From: Spirodela intermedia
Taxonomy: Eukaryota > Streptophyta > Magnoliopsida > Alismatales > Araceae
Length of the DNA stretch: 64,000 nucleotides
Assembly: GCA_902729315.2 (NCBI GenBank)
Contig: LR746265.1
Span: forward strand, 7,738,392 to 7,802,391
Direction of reading: 5' to 3'
Shown: in pieces, positions 11,403-24,635 of the stretch
Layout: every line of letters starts with the position of its first letter
Position numbering within the stretch: position 1 is the stretch's first letter
Position numbers and translations under genes: made by a program
Notes under the pieces: generated by a model
What the model was told of the DNA's origin: nothing
The model's database searches: none
What the model saw: only the letters and a program-made list of their open reading frames with translations

Positions 11403-11879
11403 ATGAAAGCAATAATTATGTCCATCGCATCTGACTCTACTCCTAGTGAGCTGGAACAGATAATAGGTGAGTACTTGTGTGCGTAGAAGGTGACTTGTCT
11501 ACTCTCATCCCCTCGTAGGGAGAATAACACTCCTTGAAGTTGAGGAACAGAGCAAATCTTGTCTCATGAAGTATGATTATGTTTTTCTTCGCCAATAGAA
11601 AAGATGGATCTTTCTTGCATCTGCATAAAGGGTAACTTGTGGCTACTATATACGATGTCTTGTAAGGAAGAAGGAACCATGCCTACCGGGTTCCTGACTC
11701 ATTCATTAATCTACATATAATATCAGAGGAAATGCACAGGCTTCTGGGCCTTTGTGGCCCAGAGACCTAAGGGTAAATAACCTTTTAAGTGTTATACGAT
11801 ATAAGACCAAATAGTGAGTAAGAAACCATCAGAATATTCATACATGTAATCTGGCCGGTGAATTGTCGGAAACTTCCTA
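11403..11879 (+). other. lectin 2 3' flank
   Basis: The first 300 bp match the flanks after lectins 3 and 4 (GAGTACTT, TCTACTCTC, GAAGTATGATTATGTTT). Where those have GTAATAAA, this copy has GTAAGGAA. The rest holds nothing recognised. Confidence 0.55.
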
Positions 11880-12570
11880 TTTAAGCCAGCTGGACCGACC
11901 CATTCTGCCAAATACATGTCCCTCCCCCCTCCTCTTTTCCCGCTCATTATCGACCGGAGCTCGGAGAGGGAGAGTTAGAGCGGAAAGAGCCAGAGAATCT
12001 CTCCGGCCGCCGTGTGGGGAGGAGACCTCTCTCATCGGTTGTAAGCTCCCTCGCGTTGATCGACGTATTCCCTTGATATATATCTCGGATCCGAGAGTCT
12101 GAATTCGCCACCATGAATCGTGACTGAACTCCGCTGCTGCTGTCTGAGCCGCGTGATGGAAATCAGCATGGATGAGAAATCCGACAGTATGATGCAGATT
12201 TCATGGAGGCGATCGAAGTTCCATAGTCCAGTTACGGATAGAAATAAAAAATTCGGAGGAATTTTTAGGCGCTTTTCTCTCTTCTCGTCTATATTTTTTC
12301 TCAACTGGTCAGTTCATTGATCAGCTTCTTATATATGAAAACTGCTAGCTCAAATACTTAAAAACGTTTTTCCTTGGGCTTACTGCTGAAGAATATTTAA
12401 GAGTAAACGTTGTTTACTGAGGCAAAAATTGTCACTCCATTGTAATTTTTTCACAGCACAGGTTTATTATTTATTGCCATGCTCGATTTTCAACATTCAT
12501 TGTACTGTAAAAGAAAATATTCTAGGCACATCAAGAGGCCATTTTGTGTTTGTGATCTTGTATATAGAGT
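11880..12570 (+). repeat. lectin-downstream element, copy B
   Basis: The first 420 bp match 1740-2215 inverted, and the last 270 bp match 6880-7130 directly. The proximal part is GC-rich with a GTAAG donor-like site at about 12040 followed by AT-rich, intron-like DNA. No long conserved frame was found, so it is annotated as a duplicated fragment. Confidence 0.7.
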
Positions 12571-14151
12571 ATTTCAAGGGATCCTCGTAAGTGTGTTCTT
12601 GACTGGCTCAAATATAGTTCCATCGAGCTTCACATTTCTCAAAACAGTTTTTTCAGTTTCCTGCCATCGATATCAGGCACATTTCCATTGTGTTGAAGGA
12701 AGGCTATAATTTCTATATATGTCCCTTGGGGGCAGCTTCAGCATGCTTACCTTCATGTTGTAAAAACTTTTGGGATATTGTTTACTTGTAGGTTTAGTCT
12801 TTTTACTTATTCAGTGTTGTTTGGTGACATATTGTTAAGCATTGAAGTTGGTTTATCATGTCTAATATCATGTTAATGTGGTAATAAGTCTTAATTCTTA
12901 TGAGTTAATAATTGATTAATATTATATGTGACTAATGTAAAATTTTGGCTAATTTTTTATTTTATGTGAATTTATATAATTTTTAGATTAATATTTTTGA
13001 GTTAAAATAGAGAAAAAAAATGTAAGAAAATGAGGAACCTACTAACCAACCAAGACACGATAGTGACCTAGAGGGTGTTGCAAACATGTTGGAAGCATAG
13101 TTATGGGAGCCATAAGTTAGGGCCTTAATAAGCTTTTATTATCATGAGTTAATAATATATTAATAATATATTAATAATATCATGATAAATTTAAGTTAAA
13201 TTGAGAAAAGTAATTTTTTATTAATTAATATTATTTTTAACTAATTATGTAAATTTATATGATTTGTATAAAGATATTTTTAACATGCCTAAAAATAAAT
13301 ATAAAAAATAGAAAAAGGAGGGACCCACAAGCTAGCCAAGCTCAATGAGTCGGAAGCACAATTGAGGGACCCACTAGCTAGCTAGACACTCAAGTGGATT
13401 AAGAGCATAGTCTAGTGGAGCCACAAGTAGGGAGGGGCCTTGAGTGGCTAAGGAACTAGTCAATAGGTTTTAAAGTTAGTTTTCTGTGTTTACTTTTTGA
13501 ACTAGTAGAATAAATATAAGATATATTGTTAATTTTAAAAGTCTAATGTTAAAATACTTAGTATAATTTTAAATTATTTAAAAAAATATAAAAAATAATC
13601 CCCGTGCTAGTAAGCCGACACTTGGTAGCTGACCTAGAGGGGTGCTATGGTCAAGTGGGTAGACCTAGATCGAGAGAGCCACGAGCTAGGCTTGATGGTG
13701 AAGGACTCGCTCCATGCAAATATGCATCACTCCCCTACCACATCTTGGTGGCCAACTAGTCATAGAGCAAGAAGCGTCGTACATATGTATGCATGCAAAG
13801 GTGGACCACCTTTTTGCCTTCTCCCAAGATGGTCTTAGGTATTATTTTATTTTGAGAGAAGGAATTTCTAATGAGAGACAATAGCTTTGATTTATATTTG
13901 GCCCATGCATCCAAAATATTTTCGATGTGGAACTAAAGGTTTTCATCTATCTCGAGATAGTCATCTAGAGCACAGTGTAATTTAGTAGTATTCAATGAGC
14001 CACATCATCAGATAAGCGTGATCCTATGGTGGGTTAACTGTCACAATACTATACACGTAAAGTGATCAATCGATGGTTTACAAATCCGACACTGCTCAAC
14101 ATGCACATGGCTTTAAAGGATAATCCGATGGCTAAGGAGTCACCATAGTAC

Positions 14152-14169
14152 CAAGAACTTAAGTTCTTG
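14152..14169. other. 18-bp perfect palindrome
   Basis: CAAGAACTTAAGTTCTTG reads the same on both strands. The core ACTTAAGTTCT recurs about 110 bp downstream (14270-14281), inside a region with two diverged direct repeats that mention a locally repeated GCTCA(A/G)CATGC(C)AC sequence. Confidence 0.8.
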
Positions 14170-15119
14170 ATTAGCAATGGTTCGTGGTGATTTGATCCTA
14201 CGTTGCTCAGCATGCCACGTGGCTAAACACATCTGATCTAGCGGCTCACGAAGTGTCACGATATCAAAAACTTAAGTTCTCACACGTATCACTATTAAGG
14301 ATATAAATAAAATAATTAATTATTGTCTAGTAAAATAGACATTATTGATTATCTTTAAAATCTTGATGGCAATCACAAATACAACAATCTGTTTTCTCCC
14401 TCCTTTTGCACAATCAATGCCTTCAGCTATTGGCAATTTCATTCCTTCCTCCCCTGACTACACTCAAGGCCTCTAACGAGTGGTTAACTCTTCCATTTTC
14501 CCCCTAGATGACGGTGACAACATGGTTGACCCCTCTTTTAATGGGTCTCTCCAACAAGTAGCACAATACTTTTGAACGATATTACTACTATTTATGATGT
14601 GGTGTGGCATGTCTAGACAAAACTAAGCCACCACACTAATGTCTCTAGTTGCCTATGAGACAAACTAAACTTAGGCAATAATTTATTTCCTTCTTTCAAT
14701 GATTTACTTCTTACTTTTGTCATTTATATATGTACTTTTAACATTTTTTTACATTTTATGATAATTTATTTTCATTTCATATATATTTTGATTGAAATTA
14801 GAAAAACTAATTCAAAACTTGATGAATAATCTTTCTTTTCTTCTGAGCCCTCTAAAACTCATCTGAAATCAAGCTAAGATTATTTTTAACTTATTTTCTA
14901 TTAGTTTTTGCAGTCAAATCTTGACATATTTATGTCTTGATGTTCCATGAATAATAAGTATTTTTCTACTATCAAACATGAAATCATCGAGATTAAAGGC
15001 TGATTAATGACCGCTCAATGGTTAAAAAAAAATTAGAGACATTCACGGCTGACCTTATGTTATATGTGTGAATTCTTGAGCACATATTCGTCCGAGATCT
15101 CATGGTCACCATGAAAATA

Positions 15120-15475
15120 GGTTAATCGTATTTCTCTCTTTCTTTATTTTCATCTTATTTTTCTCTCTCCCTCTCTCGTGAGACCTCTTCTTCTCTCTCC
15201 ATCTCTCGTGAGATCTCTCTCTCTCTCGATCAATCGATCAGTCGATCAATCGATCTCCTTCTCTTTCTCTCCCTCTCTCTCTCTTTCATGAGACCTTTCT
15301 CTCTCTCCATCTCATATTAGATTTCCTCCTCTCTCTTCTCTCTCCCTTCTCTCTCTCATGAGATCTTTCTCTCTCTCCATCTCACGTGTGATTACTCTTC
15401 TCTCTTCTCTCTCTTCTCTCTCTCTTTTCCTCCTTTTTCTCCATTTCCCTTACTTTATTCTTTTCACCCCACCTT
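15120..15475. repeat. pyrimidine-rich degenerate tandem repeat
   Basis: CT-rich DNA contains a recurring TC(A/G)TGAGA(C/T)CT box between CTCTCTC runs (five occurrences) and an internal GATCAATCGATC repeat cluster at about 15228-15253. No promoter or gene is evident beside it. Confidence 0.75.
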
Positions 15476-18400
15476 TCTATTTTATTATTTCTATTAAATA
15501 TTATTAAAACATTAAAATCATTTTATAAATAAACTAAATTAATTTTCACAATGGATTAATCAATCTCACTATGTTCAACTTGAGACTTACTTCTATACTA
15601 ATATTTTATTAAGTCATAATTATAAATATTATTAGATAATGTACATTTAAACACAATGACAAGTGCACATTAATAGGGCATGTGCAAGCAAAGGTATTTA
15701 CATACTTATTGAACTCTTTCTTATACAGGTAAGAGATCCACAAGGGTTTGAATCGTACCAAAGCCAAAACTCATGTTTTTATTTGATTAAATCATGATTT
15801 TTTTGCAAAGCATCTATCAACGATTAAACTACTAGAATCACTTAATCATTAGTAAAAAATGTCATCAACAATATTTGTGAAGTATCCTTACCAACTAATA
15901 GATGATTCTAGATAAAAAGATTATCAATTCATCGAAGAAATCATCTTCGATTAATCGATAAACAAGTCGTTATTGAGAAGAATACAGTCTGTCAAGAGAC
16001 AAGTTGTCACCTATTGAGAGCATATTAGATGCGATGAAGAACCTTCTCTTACTACAAGAACCAAAGGATGAAGTTCTATAAGACATGCCTCATGTCTATG
16101 TAACTTATTTTTGTCGGGTGATAGTCATAGGAGATCTAAAAAGTTATCATTTTTTCATTTCATTGAGTGACACCAACCAAAGATGATTCATTGACTCATT
16201 TTATTAATTTCTAGACTTCATAAGAAAATCTAAAGATTGCCAACATCATCTATGTCTAAGGGAAGCCTTTAAAACCATGGACATCACATAATAATTTTTT
16301 CAAACACAGAATTTCGATAGTTGTTATAGCAAAACTAAAAATTTGCATGTCCTACTTTAAATTTAATATTTTTTTAATTTATTGAGATTTTATGTGATTC
16401 TAATTTTGATTTTTTTAATTACAATTCTTCTAGCTTTTATAGATATTAATTTGATCAATTAAATCATATATAATCATTTATGTAAAAATTGACGCATGAA
16501 CCTTTGTTTTTGCTCAAATTACATATATTAAGGTGATGACATCAACATGATGTTTGTACCCTTATTTTCTTTTTTTGTGAATTTTTAAATATATTTTATA
16601 TTTATCAGTTAGTATAAAAATAATATTTCTAGATATTATCTTAAATCACTTTGATTGCCTTGAAAATTTTATACTATTTTTGAGCCCTTTAATCAAATTA
16701 TAATTAATTTATTTATTTCAGAATATTTCTAAAAAATCTAAAAGTTAGTATTTTTCAAGTTTTATAAAATTTAAATTGATGTGATTTATCATACAATAAT
16801 TAGGTCACGCAAAGCTCAAGTGGCTAGGGACTCACAACATAGAGTATGTGTGCCACTAACCTTCCACATTACTACAGGCCAACTAGGTGTAGGGCAAGAA
16901 GTGGTCATACACATGTGTATGTGGGGATGGACCCCCTGGCTTAGCTTTCTCCTCATGTAGTCCTTGTCATTTTGTTTTTTAGATAGGCACTTAAAGAGTA
17001 ATGGGCGTACACACATATATGTACCTCAAACATTGAGAAACAACTAATATGAGACCAAACCCACGTCAATGCTCGCTAGTGATATGTTAATCTTAAAATT
17101 GCCCCTTCATTGTATTTAAAATGAACCCATTACATCACTAGGTCAAATTCAGGTAATTAGCTAACCCTCTCTCATGCAGCAAAGTGACTAGTGAAGGTTT
17201 GAATCTCACTAGAGCTAAAGTTCACACTTTTATCTATTTAACTCATAATTTTCTTATACAACACCAATCAATGATCAAGTTGCTAAAATTACTTGATTAT
17301 CAATGAAAGTTTTATCAATGTTATTCATGGATAATTATTACTAACTCATGAATGATTTTTGATGAAAAGTTCATAAATTTATCAAAGAAATCATCTTCAA
17401 TTGATCAATGAATACACCATCATTGAAAATAGGACAATCCACTAAGAAACAAGTCATCACCTCTTCAGAGCATATCAAATGCTACATAAACTGGAGGATG
17501 AAGCTCCTTAAGATGTATTTTACTTCTACCCAACTCATCTCTACAGGATGATAGTTGATAAAGAATTCATCACTCCTAAACTTCCACTCCACCAAGTGAT
17601 ATTAATTGGAGACGCTTTATTGATCTCCACCATCAATTTTTAAAGATTGCCTACATCATAAAGATTCAAAGAAAGTTTTTGGGGTTGTGAACATCACACA
17701 ATAATCCTCTTGAACACAGAATTTTACTAATCAACATCATTATGCCAGAATTCTACTAGTTTTTAACATGACTAATATTTAAATAAGTGATATTTTCTAT
17801 GATTTCACCCTTTGAAACTCTATTTTAGTCAATTATGATTCATTCATCTTTTATAGATATTTGATTTAATCAATTAAATCATCTATAATCAATTAAGTAA
17901 TAATTGCTTTTATAATCATGATCATGTGAAGCTGTGTTCCCCTGAATTACATTCATTCAACCACTAATATCAGGTTTATGCCAATACTGAGATTATCCTT
18001 TTTTATGAACTTTTAAATAATTTTTTCTTTATCATTTTTTCTAAAAATCATAATCTTCAAGAAAAATTATGAAATTTATTTGATATTATCTTCTATATCA
18101 ATGATTGATCATGCAAATTTCTACCATTTTTAAAGTCTTTTATCAAATTATAATGTATATATTTTTTCCAAAATATGTCAAATTTTTTGATTGAATAATT
18201 CTCATTTAATAAATAACACCCAAGTGATGTCAAATTTTGACACCATTGCAATAGATGTATTACATAAGATTTGGTATTTTCTATTTTTCTCTTAGAGTAT
18301 GCAAAAAAATTCTTTCTTTCCCTATTTTTTATTACAAATAAAAAAGTGATAAAAACGAAGATCACCAAGTCAAGGATTAGAATGGATTGAAAAAGGGTAA

Positions 18401-18899
18401 TCTATCCTGAAATTTTTACATAAATAAATTATGGATAACAGGTAAAGACATTTTGACGATTATTGCATGCCCAATTAATTTCTTAAAAGATGCAATATGA
18501 TTATTGCCTAGTCGATTTATTGTTCCACAGATTTGGAGCTCAATTTAGTTCTATTGATAATTTTTCTGCAGCTCCTCCAGTACCTTTCAAGCATACAGCA
18601 TCCAATTGTCAAAACTATCTAGAATCACATGATTTTCACTTTGATGCTCAACTTGATTCATTAACGTTTGAACAATAACTTTTAGAGAAAAATACTTATG
18701 GACTCAATTTTTTCAACCCATGATGGAATCATTGAGAATTAATCAAGAATTTTTAGATAGACAGCAAGAAAAAATGAATCATTTGATAGAAATTAAAAAG
18801 AATTCTAATGTCTAATTATAATTCTTCCTAATTTATATGAAATACTTTTAATCTTAGAATTCAGTTCTCATATCATTAATGTGATAATATTGATGCATC

Positions 18900-19720
18900 T
18901 TTTTATCCTTTAGAAACAACAACGTTTGAGCATCAACATTTTAGAGGAAGCATTGAGGAAGTACATGAGCCAATAAGAGGGAATGAAAATATTAAGGTTG
19001 AAGATAGAAATAGAAAATTTGAGTGAAATCATTTATTGCTCACAATTGATGGATGAATATAATGAGGATGATGGGGAGGAATAATATTTAGATGAAGAAA
19101 TAATATCTGATTATGAAAATAGCATTCAATCTTTAGTAGATGGAAGAAAGGACATAAATGAAGAAAAATAAATTTTAGGTGAGGAAAAATAAGCTGATGG
19201 GGGAGATGTAGTAGAAGAAAATAACATGTCCAATCATTATTTTTTATCAATGGATTTGTTAGTGATGATGCATATCTTGTATGTAAATTAGAGGATGAAG
19301 AGGTTGATAAATGGAGAAACAAAAATCTTGAAAAGAGTCCGCTCAACTAATGGGGAGAAACAAAAATAATGAATATGAACATAGAGATAATTTGGAGAGA
19401 GAGAAAATTTTCATTTAAATGAATTCATTGAATATTAGATTAAAGTAGATAATTTTTCCATCTCTTAAAAACCACAGCTCCCTAGAATTAAGTCTAAGCT
19501 TGAATCATTTCAATCTTCACAAATTAAGCAATATGAAATTGAGATGAAATATAGAAATAGTGGATCATGCAAATAAAATAATGCTTCAAGAAATGGATGA
19601 GTGGAGCAATTAGATAAATCATTTTGGATGAAGCATGGTTACGTTGGGCAGTAGCTAACCTCATACACCCACTCTCATACACTTGTGGATTGAAGATGAA
19701 AAAAGAGAACAAGAGAGATT
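18900..19720 (+). pseudogene. acidic internal region of a Gypsy-type element, broken
   Basis: This stretch matches 45160-45900 in order (ATGGATGAATATAATGAGGATGAT, a GAAGAAA-rich stretch, GGACATAAATGAAGAAAAAT). It encodes Glu/Asp-rich peptides interrupted by stops in both places. It is internal DNA of the same element family and was interrupted by the LINE insertion that follows. Confidence 0.55.
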
Positions 19721-19786
19721 TGAGGGTGGTGTTTCACTTGGGCTCTTGTCAAGGCAACATATCTTCTTAGAATTATGGTGAAATTC

Positions 19787-19801
19787 AACTCAGCAATATA
19801 G
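19787..19801. repeat. left target-site duplication of LINE 1
   Basis: AACTCAGCAATATAG here and AACTCAGCAATACAG at 21846-21860 flank the plus-strand LINE; there is one mismatch in 15 bp. The second copy directly follows the poly(A) run. Confidence 0.6.
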
Positions 19802-21211
19802 TGAAGGATCGATCCTTTAACGCCAGTACTGTTGCGAGACTGGTACTTGGCGGCTCACGAGCAACATATAGACTAAGGTTGCCCATCACTCCCTCGCACC
19901 TTTTTTAAGGCCCACCGCTCCCCCTTTAATTAAGTACCTATGAAGTTCGTTTTGGGGCGAGTACTCAAGTTCCTCCATAATCACACTGAATGCTCAGCTT
20001 CGCAGAGCAGCTCTCTCCCCAGCCCACAGCAACGTGTGGAATCTAGATCTACTGTGTGTTCTGACTCTATTGGATCAAGTCAGATACTAAGCCTTCTACT
20101 ACTACTACTACTATGGAGAGAAAATGCTCTATTTCAGAGATTGGACTCTCTTACTGTGATTAGTCTAGGCTGTTCCCGAGCCAGGTTCCCTGGATCCATT
20201 CTGACCTAAATGGATGAATGAAGAAGGGGGCAGTCAGATACGACGGCCACACACACCTCTTTTTAGCCAAAGAAAGCCAGATCCAGCAAACAGAGTTCAG
20301 CCGTAGTGCTTAAAACTTTTTGAAGCAGATTAAAGGTAGAATGGAAGCGGGGCTGCAGGCACGAAAAGCCGATAAAATCTGTTAAAGGAACAAAGCGGGC
20401 AAACAAGAAGATCTGACTGAGTTTATGATGGACCGGATCTCGAAAGGAACATTCATAAATACGTATGAGAAAGGGAGGGTTACTATTGGCTGCTGAAGAC
20501 CACAATGGAGATATAGGTACGTGTTTCCTTTGTTTCTGTTTTCAGGTCTATCACAAGCCACAACCATGACATCATCATGGCGCTCATCCCATACCATCGA
20601 TGTGGAATGCACTTTGCCTATCAACATAAGACGGACAACAAGGCACATCGTAATCCGCTCGGGTACACTACTTTCAATCATTACTCTCCTCATAATCACC
20701 TCACATCTATTATCTATCACCCTCAAGTAGTGAGGACATAGAACTATCAGCACATGTTGGCATCTGCCCACTTTTGAACTATAGGTCTATAGCACATCAG
20801 ACCTGCCAAACTAGTTGTGAATCGCCAACCTAGCACCTCTCTCAAGATCTCATTAGTACCATCAGCCAGCTTGAACCCATGAGAAGGAAAGGATCTATAT
20901 CCACAGGATTGACCCTCTCTCTTCTCTCTCTCTCTCGATTCTCTATTTCTTTCTCCCTCCCTTTCTCTCTTTTTTTTAAAAAAAAAAAAAAAAAAAAGAC
21001 AGCCTCCTTCTTTTCCCAGAATCACTAGCCCATCATAGACAATTAGTGGAGGGTGAGGGAAAAGGCCCTCCAAAAAAAATTTAAAAAAATAAAAAATAAA
21101 AAAAGCAAGCAACTTATTTTCCTTCCCCCAATCACTAGACTCCAAAGGGAATTACCCTTGTACACCAAATAATGGGCATTAGTGGAGGGTAAAAGAAGAG
21201 GCCCTTAATCA

Positions 21212-21243
<32 letters not shown>

Positions 21244-21847
21244 GAAGAGAGAGAGAATAAGAGAAAAGAAAAGAGTTAGAAAAAGAGACCAAGTCATTCC
21301 TCGTGGGGTGAAAGGTTCTTTACCTACTTAGAGGAAGTACGGCAATTGATGGTACTAATAAGATCTTGGCCAGAGGGATTAGACGTGTGCAACACTAGGA
21401 AGGCAAATTCATATTTGGGCTTATTGTCATACTTCGGCATAGTTCTATACTCCTCACTGTCATAACAACTCTTTTCTCACCACTTTATATCATTTTATTT
21501 CTTTCTTAGAACCACTTACTGCAGCAAATTCTTGTCTTGCAAGAACACCTCATGGTGCACAACATGGAGGTTTACACGTCTTACTACTGTCAACCAGATA
21601 TTCCAACTTCATGAACTCAAAGGCTCTTTCAGCCCAAATGCAGATCAACTAATTTCTTCAAATATGATGAGCGAACTGGAGTCTATCTCTAGTATTATCA
21701 CATCCCCTCTAAAAAAAGAGGTCTTTCACCCTCCATGTCATCCTCGCCCCTTGTGCGAATGAGATCCCACTTATGTAACCTCAGAATGAGGTCAAACTTT
21801 TATCACTCAATCAAATTTCTTCATTTAAATAAAAAAAAAAAAAAAAA
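19802..21847 (+). mobile_element. 5'-truncated LINE 1, plus strand
   Basis: A non-LTR retrotransposon 3' end. From about 20478 to 21828 it matches, in inverted orientation, the 3' part of LINE 2 (25984-24660), including the GTACGTGTTTCCTTTG segment, CT-rich tracts, A-rich tracts and two repeated CCCTCCACTAAT-type units. It ends in a poly(A) run at about 21829-21847 and is flanked by a 15-bp near-perfect duplication. The first 675 bp do not match LINE 2 and encode no RNase H, so this copy has a different or rearranged 5' part. Confidence 0.75.
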
Positions 21848-21860
21848 CTCAGCAATACAG

Positions 21861-24618
21861 CACTGGAGCTCAATTGCCTCAGTTTGGTTAGCTCTTACCT
21901 ACTTCTATCCACAAGGGACAATACACATGCTACATAAGGGGGGCAAAGTCAAGTTAACTGCATTTTATGCATATTTTTTAATTTTTTACAAAATTTTCTG
22001 CATTCATTTGCATCTTGCCCTAATATATGTACATATCCAACTTAGTATTCACCTTTGGAGGTAGCTTTCTTGATGACTTGCTCTTACCTTCATTGTGGGT
22101 AAATGTCTTGAGAAGTTTAGAGGTGGGTTAACTAAGTTACCCATTATCCTATCACTCACAAAGGTTCTCAGTGATCTCTTAAGAGTCTTAATGACAGCAA
22201 ATATTTAGTCAACTAAGACACCTTGTGGATGGAAGCAATTGTCCCCAGTCATCTAATCTGAAGAACCATTTCTTGACCTTCAGCCAAGGAACCTTGATGT
22301 ATAGATCTGCAAGTCCTTGGTAGCTGAAAAAGGCACTCCTGAAAGTCATAGAAAAATCCAAGCAGCAAAGGAAAAAAAGAGGGATAGAAAAATTCGAAGT
22401 GCAAAGAGAAATATGAATGTATGAAGGAAATGTAGAAGTAAAAAATTCTCCATTTTTCATCTCTATTCATCTATTCATCTCATTCCTTTCAAAAGCCAAA
22501 AAGAGGCAAGAAAATCAAAAAGAAATATAATGCTTACCCTAACCCTATAGCAATGACCTAGGCTTTTGCACCTCTCAGCAGAAAGGGGGATGTCAAGGAT
22601 GATGTTTATAATGGGTGAAAGAAGAAAAGAATAGAATATCTATTGAGGTTCATAAAAGACTGAAGAGAGCTCAATTCACATAATTTTGTAAGTGTTTTGT
22701 AGGATAATGGAAGTCTTGAGAGGACTCTCACTTCTCATAGTACCTTACCCACAAGAAGTGAACAAGTTCAAATAGGAAGTTAGATACTAGAGAAAACACT
22801 AAGCTGAGTCATTATGCATGTCATTGCTATGGGACTAGTAATAAGATAAATAGGGATGTATGATAACATATGTTCATGCATTAGAGTTATGCTTATTCTA
22901 TATGCATATACATTAATTGTTGGTGCATGTTATCATAGTACTGAATCACATTTATGCATTTCGTGTATGTTGATACAATTTATTAATTGTGCATGTTTTA
23001 TGAGCATAGTTGATGATGAGTTAATCCTTTTTGACTTATATGAAGTCAAGTGGATTATTTCCTACAATTATCGTGAGTTTTTATGATACATAGGTAGAGA
23101 TGGTCATGGCTTTCTCTACTATCCATTTCAGCCCATTTCAGAATGGACAATGAGCCTATTGTAGGAGCCCATTGAATGGATCAATAGAAGCCTTGAAGAT
23201 GGATGTAGTCAACTAGTGATCCACTTTTCATGGAAGATGGTTTCCAGATCCAAAAATAGAGGAAAGAGGAGGAGAAAAACGGGGTGGCTCTCAAGAAAAA
23301 TGCAGCCACATGTCAAGGCATTTTGGGCACCCAAAATGCCCTATAAATCATGGCCTTCTCCCTCTCTTCTCTCTCATTCCTACAGCTGCCCTAGAACCTG
23401 TCTGGCCGAGTGAAACGACACCCTTGAATCCCTCTTATCCTCCTTGTTTTTGATGAATGAAACTTGCATCTTTCATCTTCAATCCATAAGTGTATGAGAG
23501 TGAGTCCATGTTCAAGTTATTAGAGCATCTAAGACTGAAGGAGACCATCAAGGAGGTAGTGAAACTAAAGATAGGAGGTGGTGCAGCAGCATCTCCCTCC
23601 TCTTGGTGCTGATCTTTGTAAGTTGTCTTAATTCTTGCATTGTATTTAGAATAGAGTAGGTTAGAGGTTCTCAATAGGTTTTTAGATCTAAATCTACTCA
23701 TTTTATCTTCTTCTTTTCTCATCTAAATTTAGATTTTTCATCTATATCTCCCTCTCTCTCCCTTTAATTCATATCTAGTTCATCTCCCTCATCTCCCTAA
23801 TTCAGAATCCTAAAATTAACCTAAAATCCAATCCCTATGGATGGACCCCTAACTCACACTGTCTACCTAATTAGTGCAAGATTAGGGTTACATAAATATC
23901 TTTGATTGAATCTACTTAGGCCTAAACGACACTCTAAGTTCACATATCATCAATCACTATTTTATAGTACTAATTTTTGTCTCACATCATCATTTGAATA
24001 ATCCTTTTTTCCTTATTTTAAAAAATATTTTCATATGATCTTTCAGTAGAAAAGTTATATTAAAATTTGTGAGCAAATCTAAAATTTTATCTAATATTAT
24101 CTTACATCTCTATGATCCAATAATAAATTTTCACTATTTTTGGACCTCTTAAAAAATAAAAATTGATATATTTTTGTGAAAATAATTAATAAAATTTTAA
24201 ATTTTTTAATTTTAAATTTATATGATTTAATATAAAATGACTAATTCACATCAACTACAATCAGATTCACTTATTTTCCATTATTACTTCAATTTTTACA
24301 TATTTGACTCAAATCTTTTTATGTTTCTAATGTGGGAGAAACTAATATAGTGTACTCTTAATTAGTCTTGACAAACTCATAAGGAGACTAGAAAAATTCA
24401 AACGAATTTTAGAGTCTAGTGGTTATTAATTTTGATTTAATTGGATCCCAAAATGATTGAAAATATAATCTCCTATCCAATGATTAAGGATATCTAAGAT
24501 TTAATGAATCCAATGAAATCTAGACATGGGTTTTAGAATCATCAATTAAAAATTTTGTTGCTAGCCTATAGGCATTCAAGTAAATTGCTAGTAGAAAATT
24601 AAATGAGAAGGTCAATGC
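21861..24618. other. spacer between the two LINEs, possible LTR remnant
   Basis: No gene is supported. Around 23335 the sequence CCCTATAAATCATGG is followed by a CT-rich leader and poly-pyrimidine, which resembles a retrotransposon LTR promoter rather than a host gene, but no partner LTR was found. The remainder is AT-rich. Confidence 0.4.
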
Positions 24619-24635
24619 AACTTGATAGAAGGGTT
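24619..24635. repeat. left target-site duplication of LINE 2
   Basis: AACTTGATAGAAGGGTT is repeated without mismatch at 27103-27119 and abuts the poly(T) run that represents the LINE 2 tail. The last TT could belong to the tail, so the true length is 15-17 bp. Confidence 0.9.

Larger units (their letters stand above)
12878..19785 (+). mobile_element. nest of degenerate Gypsy-type LTR sequences
   Basis: Starts resembling the LTR of the 41.8-49.0 kb element (AATAAGTCTT, ATGAGTTAATAAT) occur near 12878 and again near 13120. Further LTR-derived stretches are 13620-13840, about 15660-16795 and 16800-18130; the last two are adjacent and parallel (GGTTTGAATC, CCAACTAGGTGTAGGGCAAG, GAAATCATCTTC, CCTTATTTTCT landmarks). 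Internal-domain DNA follows at 18330-19720. All frames are broken. Boundaries are approximate and no target duplication was found. Confidence 0.6.

Noticed and set aside
20382-20771. 129-codon minus-strand frame similar to a 131-codon plus-strand frame at 25691-26086
   Set aside because: The similarity is due to the shared LINE 3' region. The frames run antisense to both LINEs and have no known domain.
23216-23413. Small ORF next to a TATA-like sequence between the LINEs
   Set aside because: The TATA-like site lies inside the frame and the region looks like an LTR leader; no product recognised.
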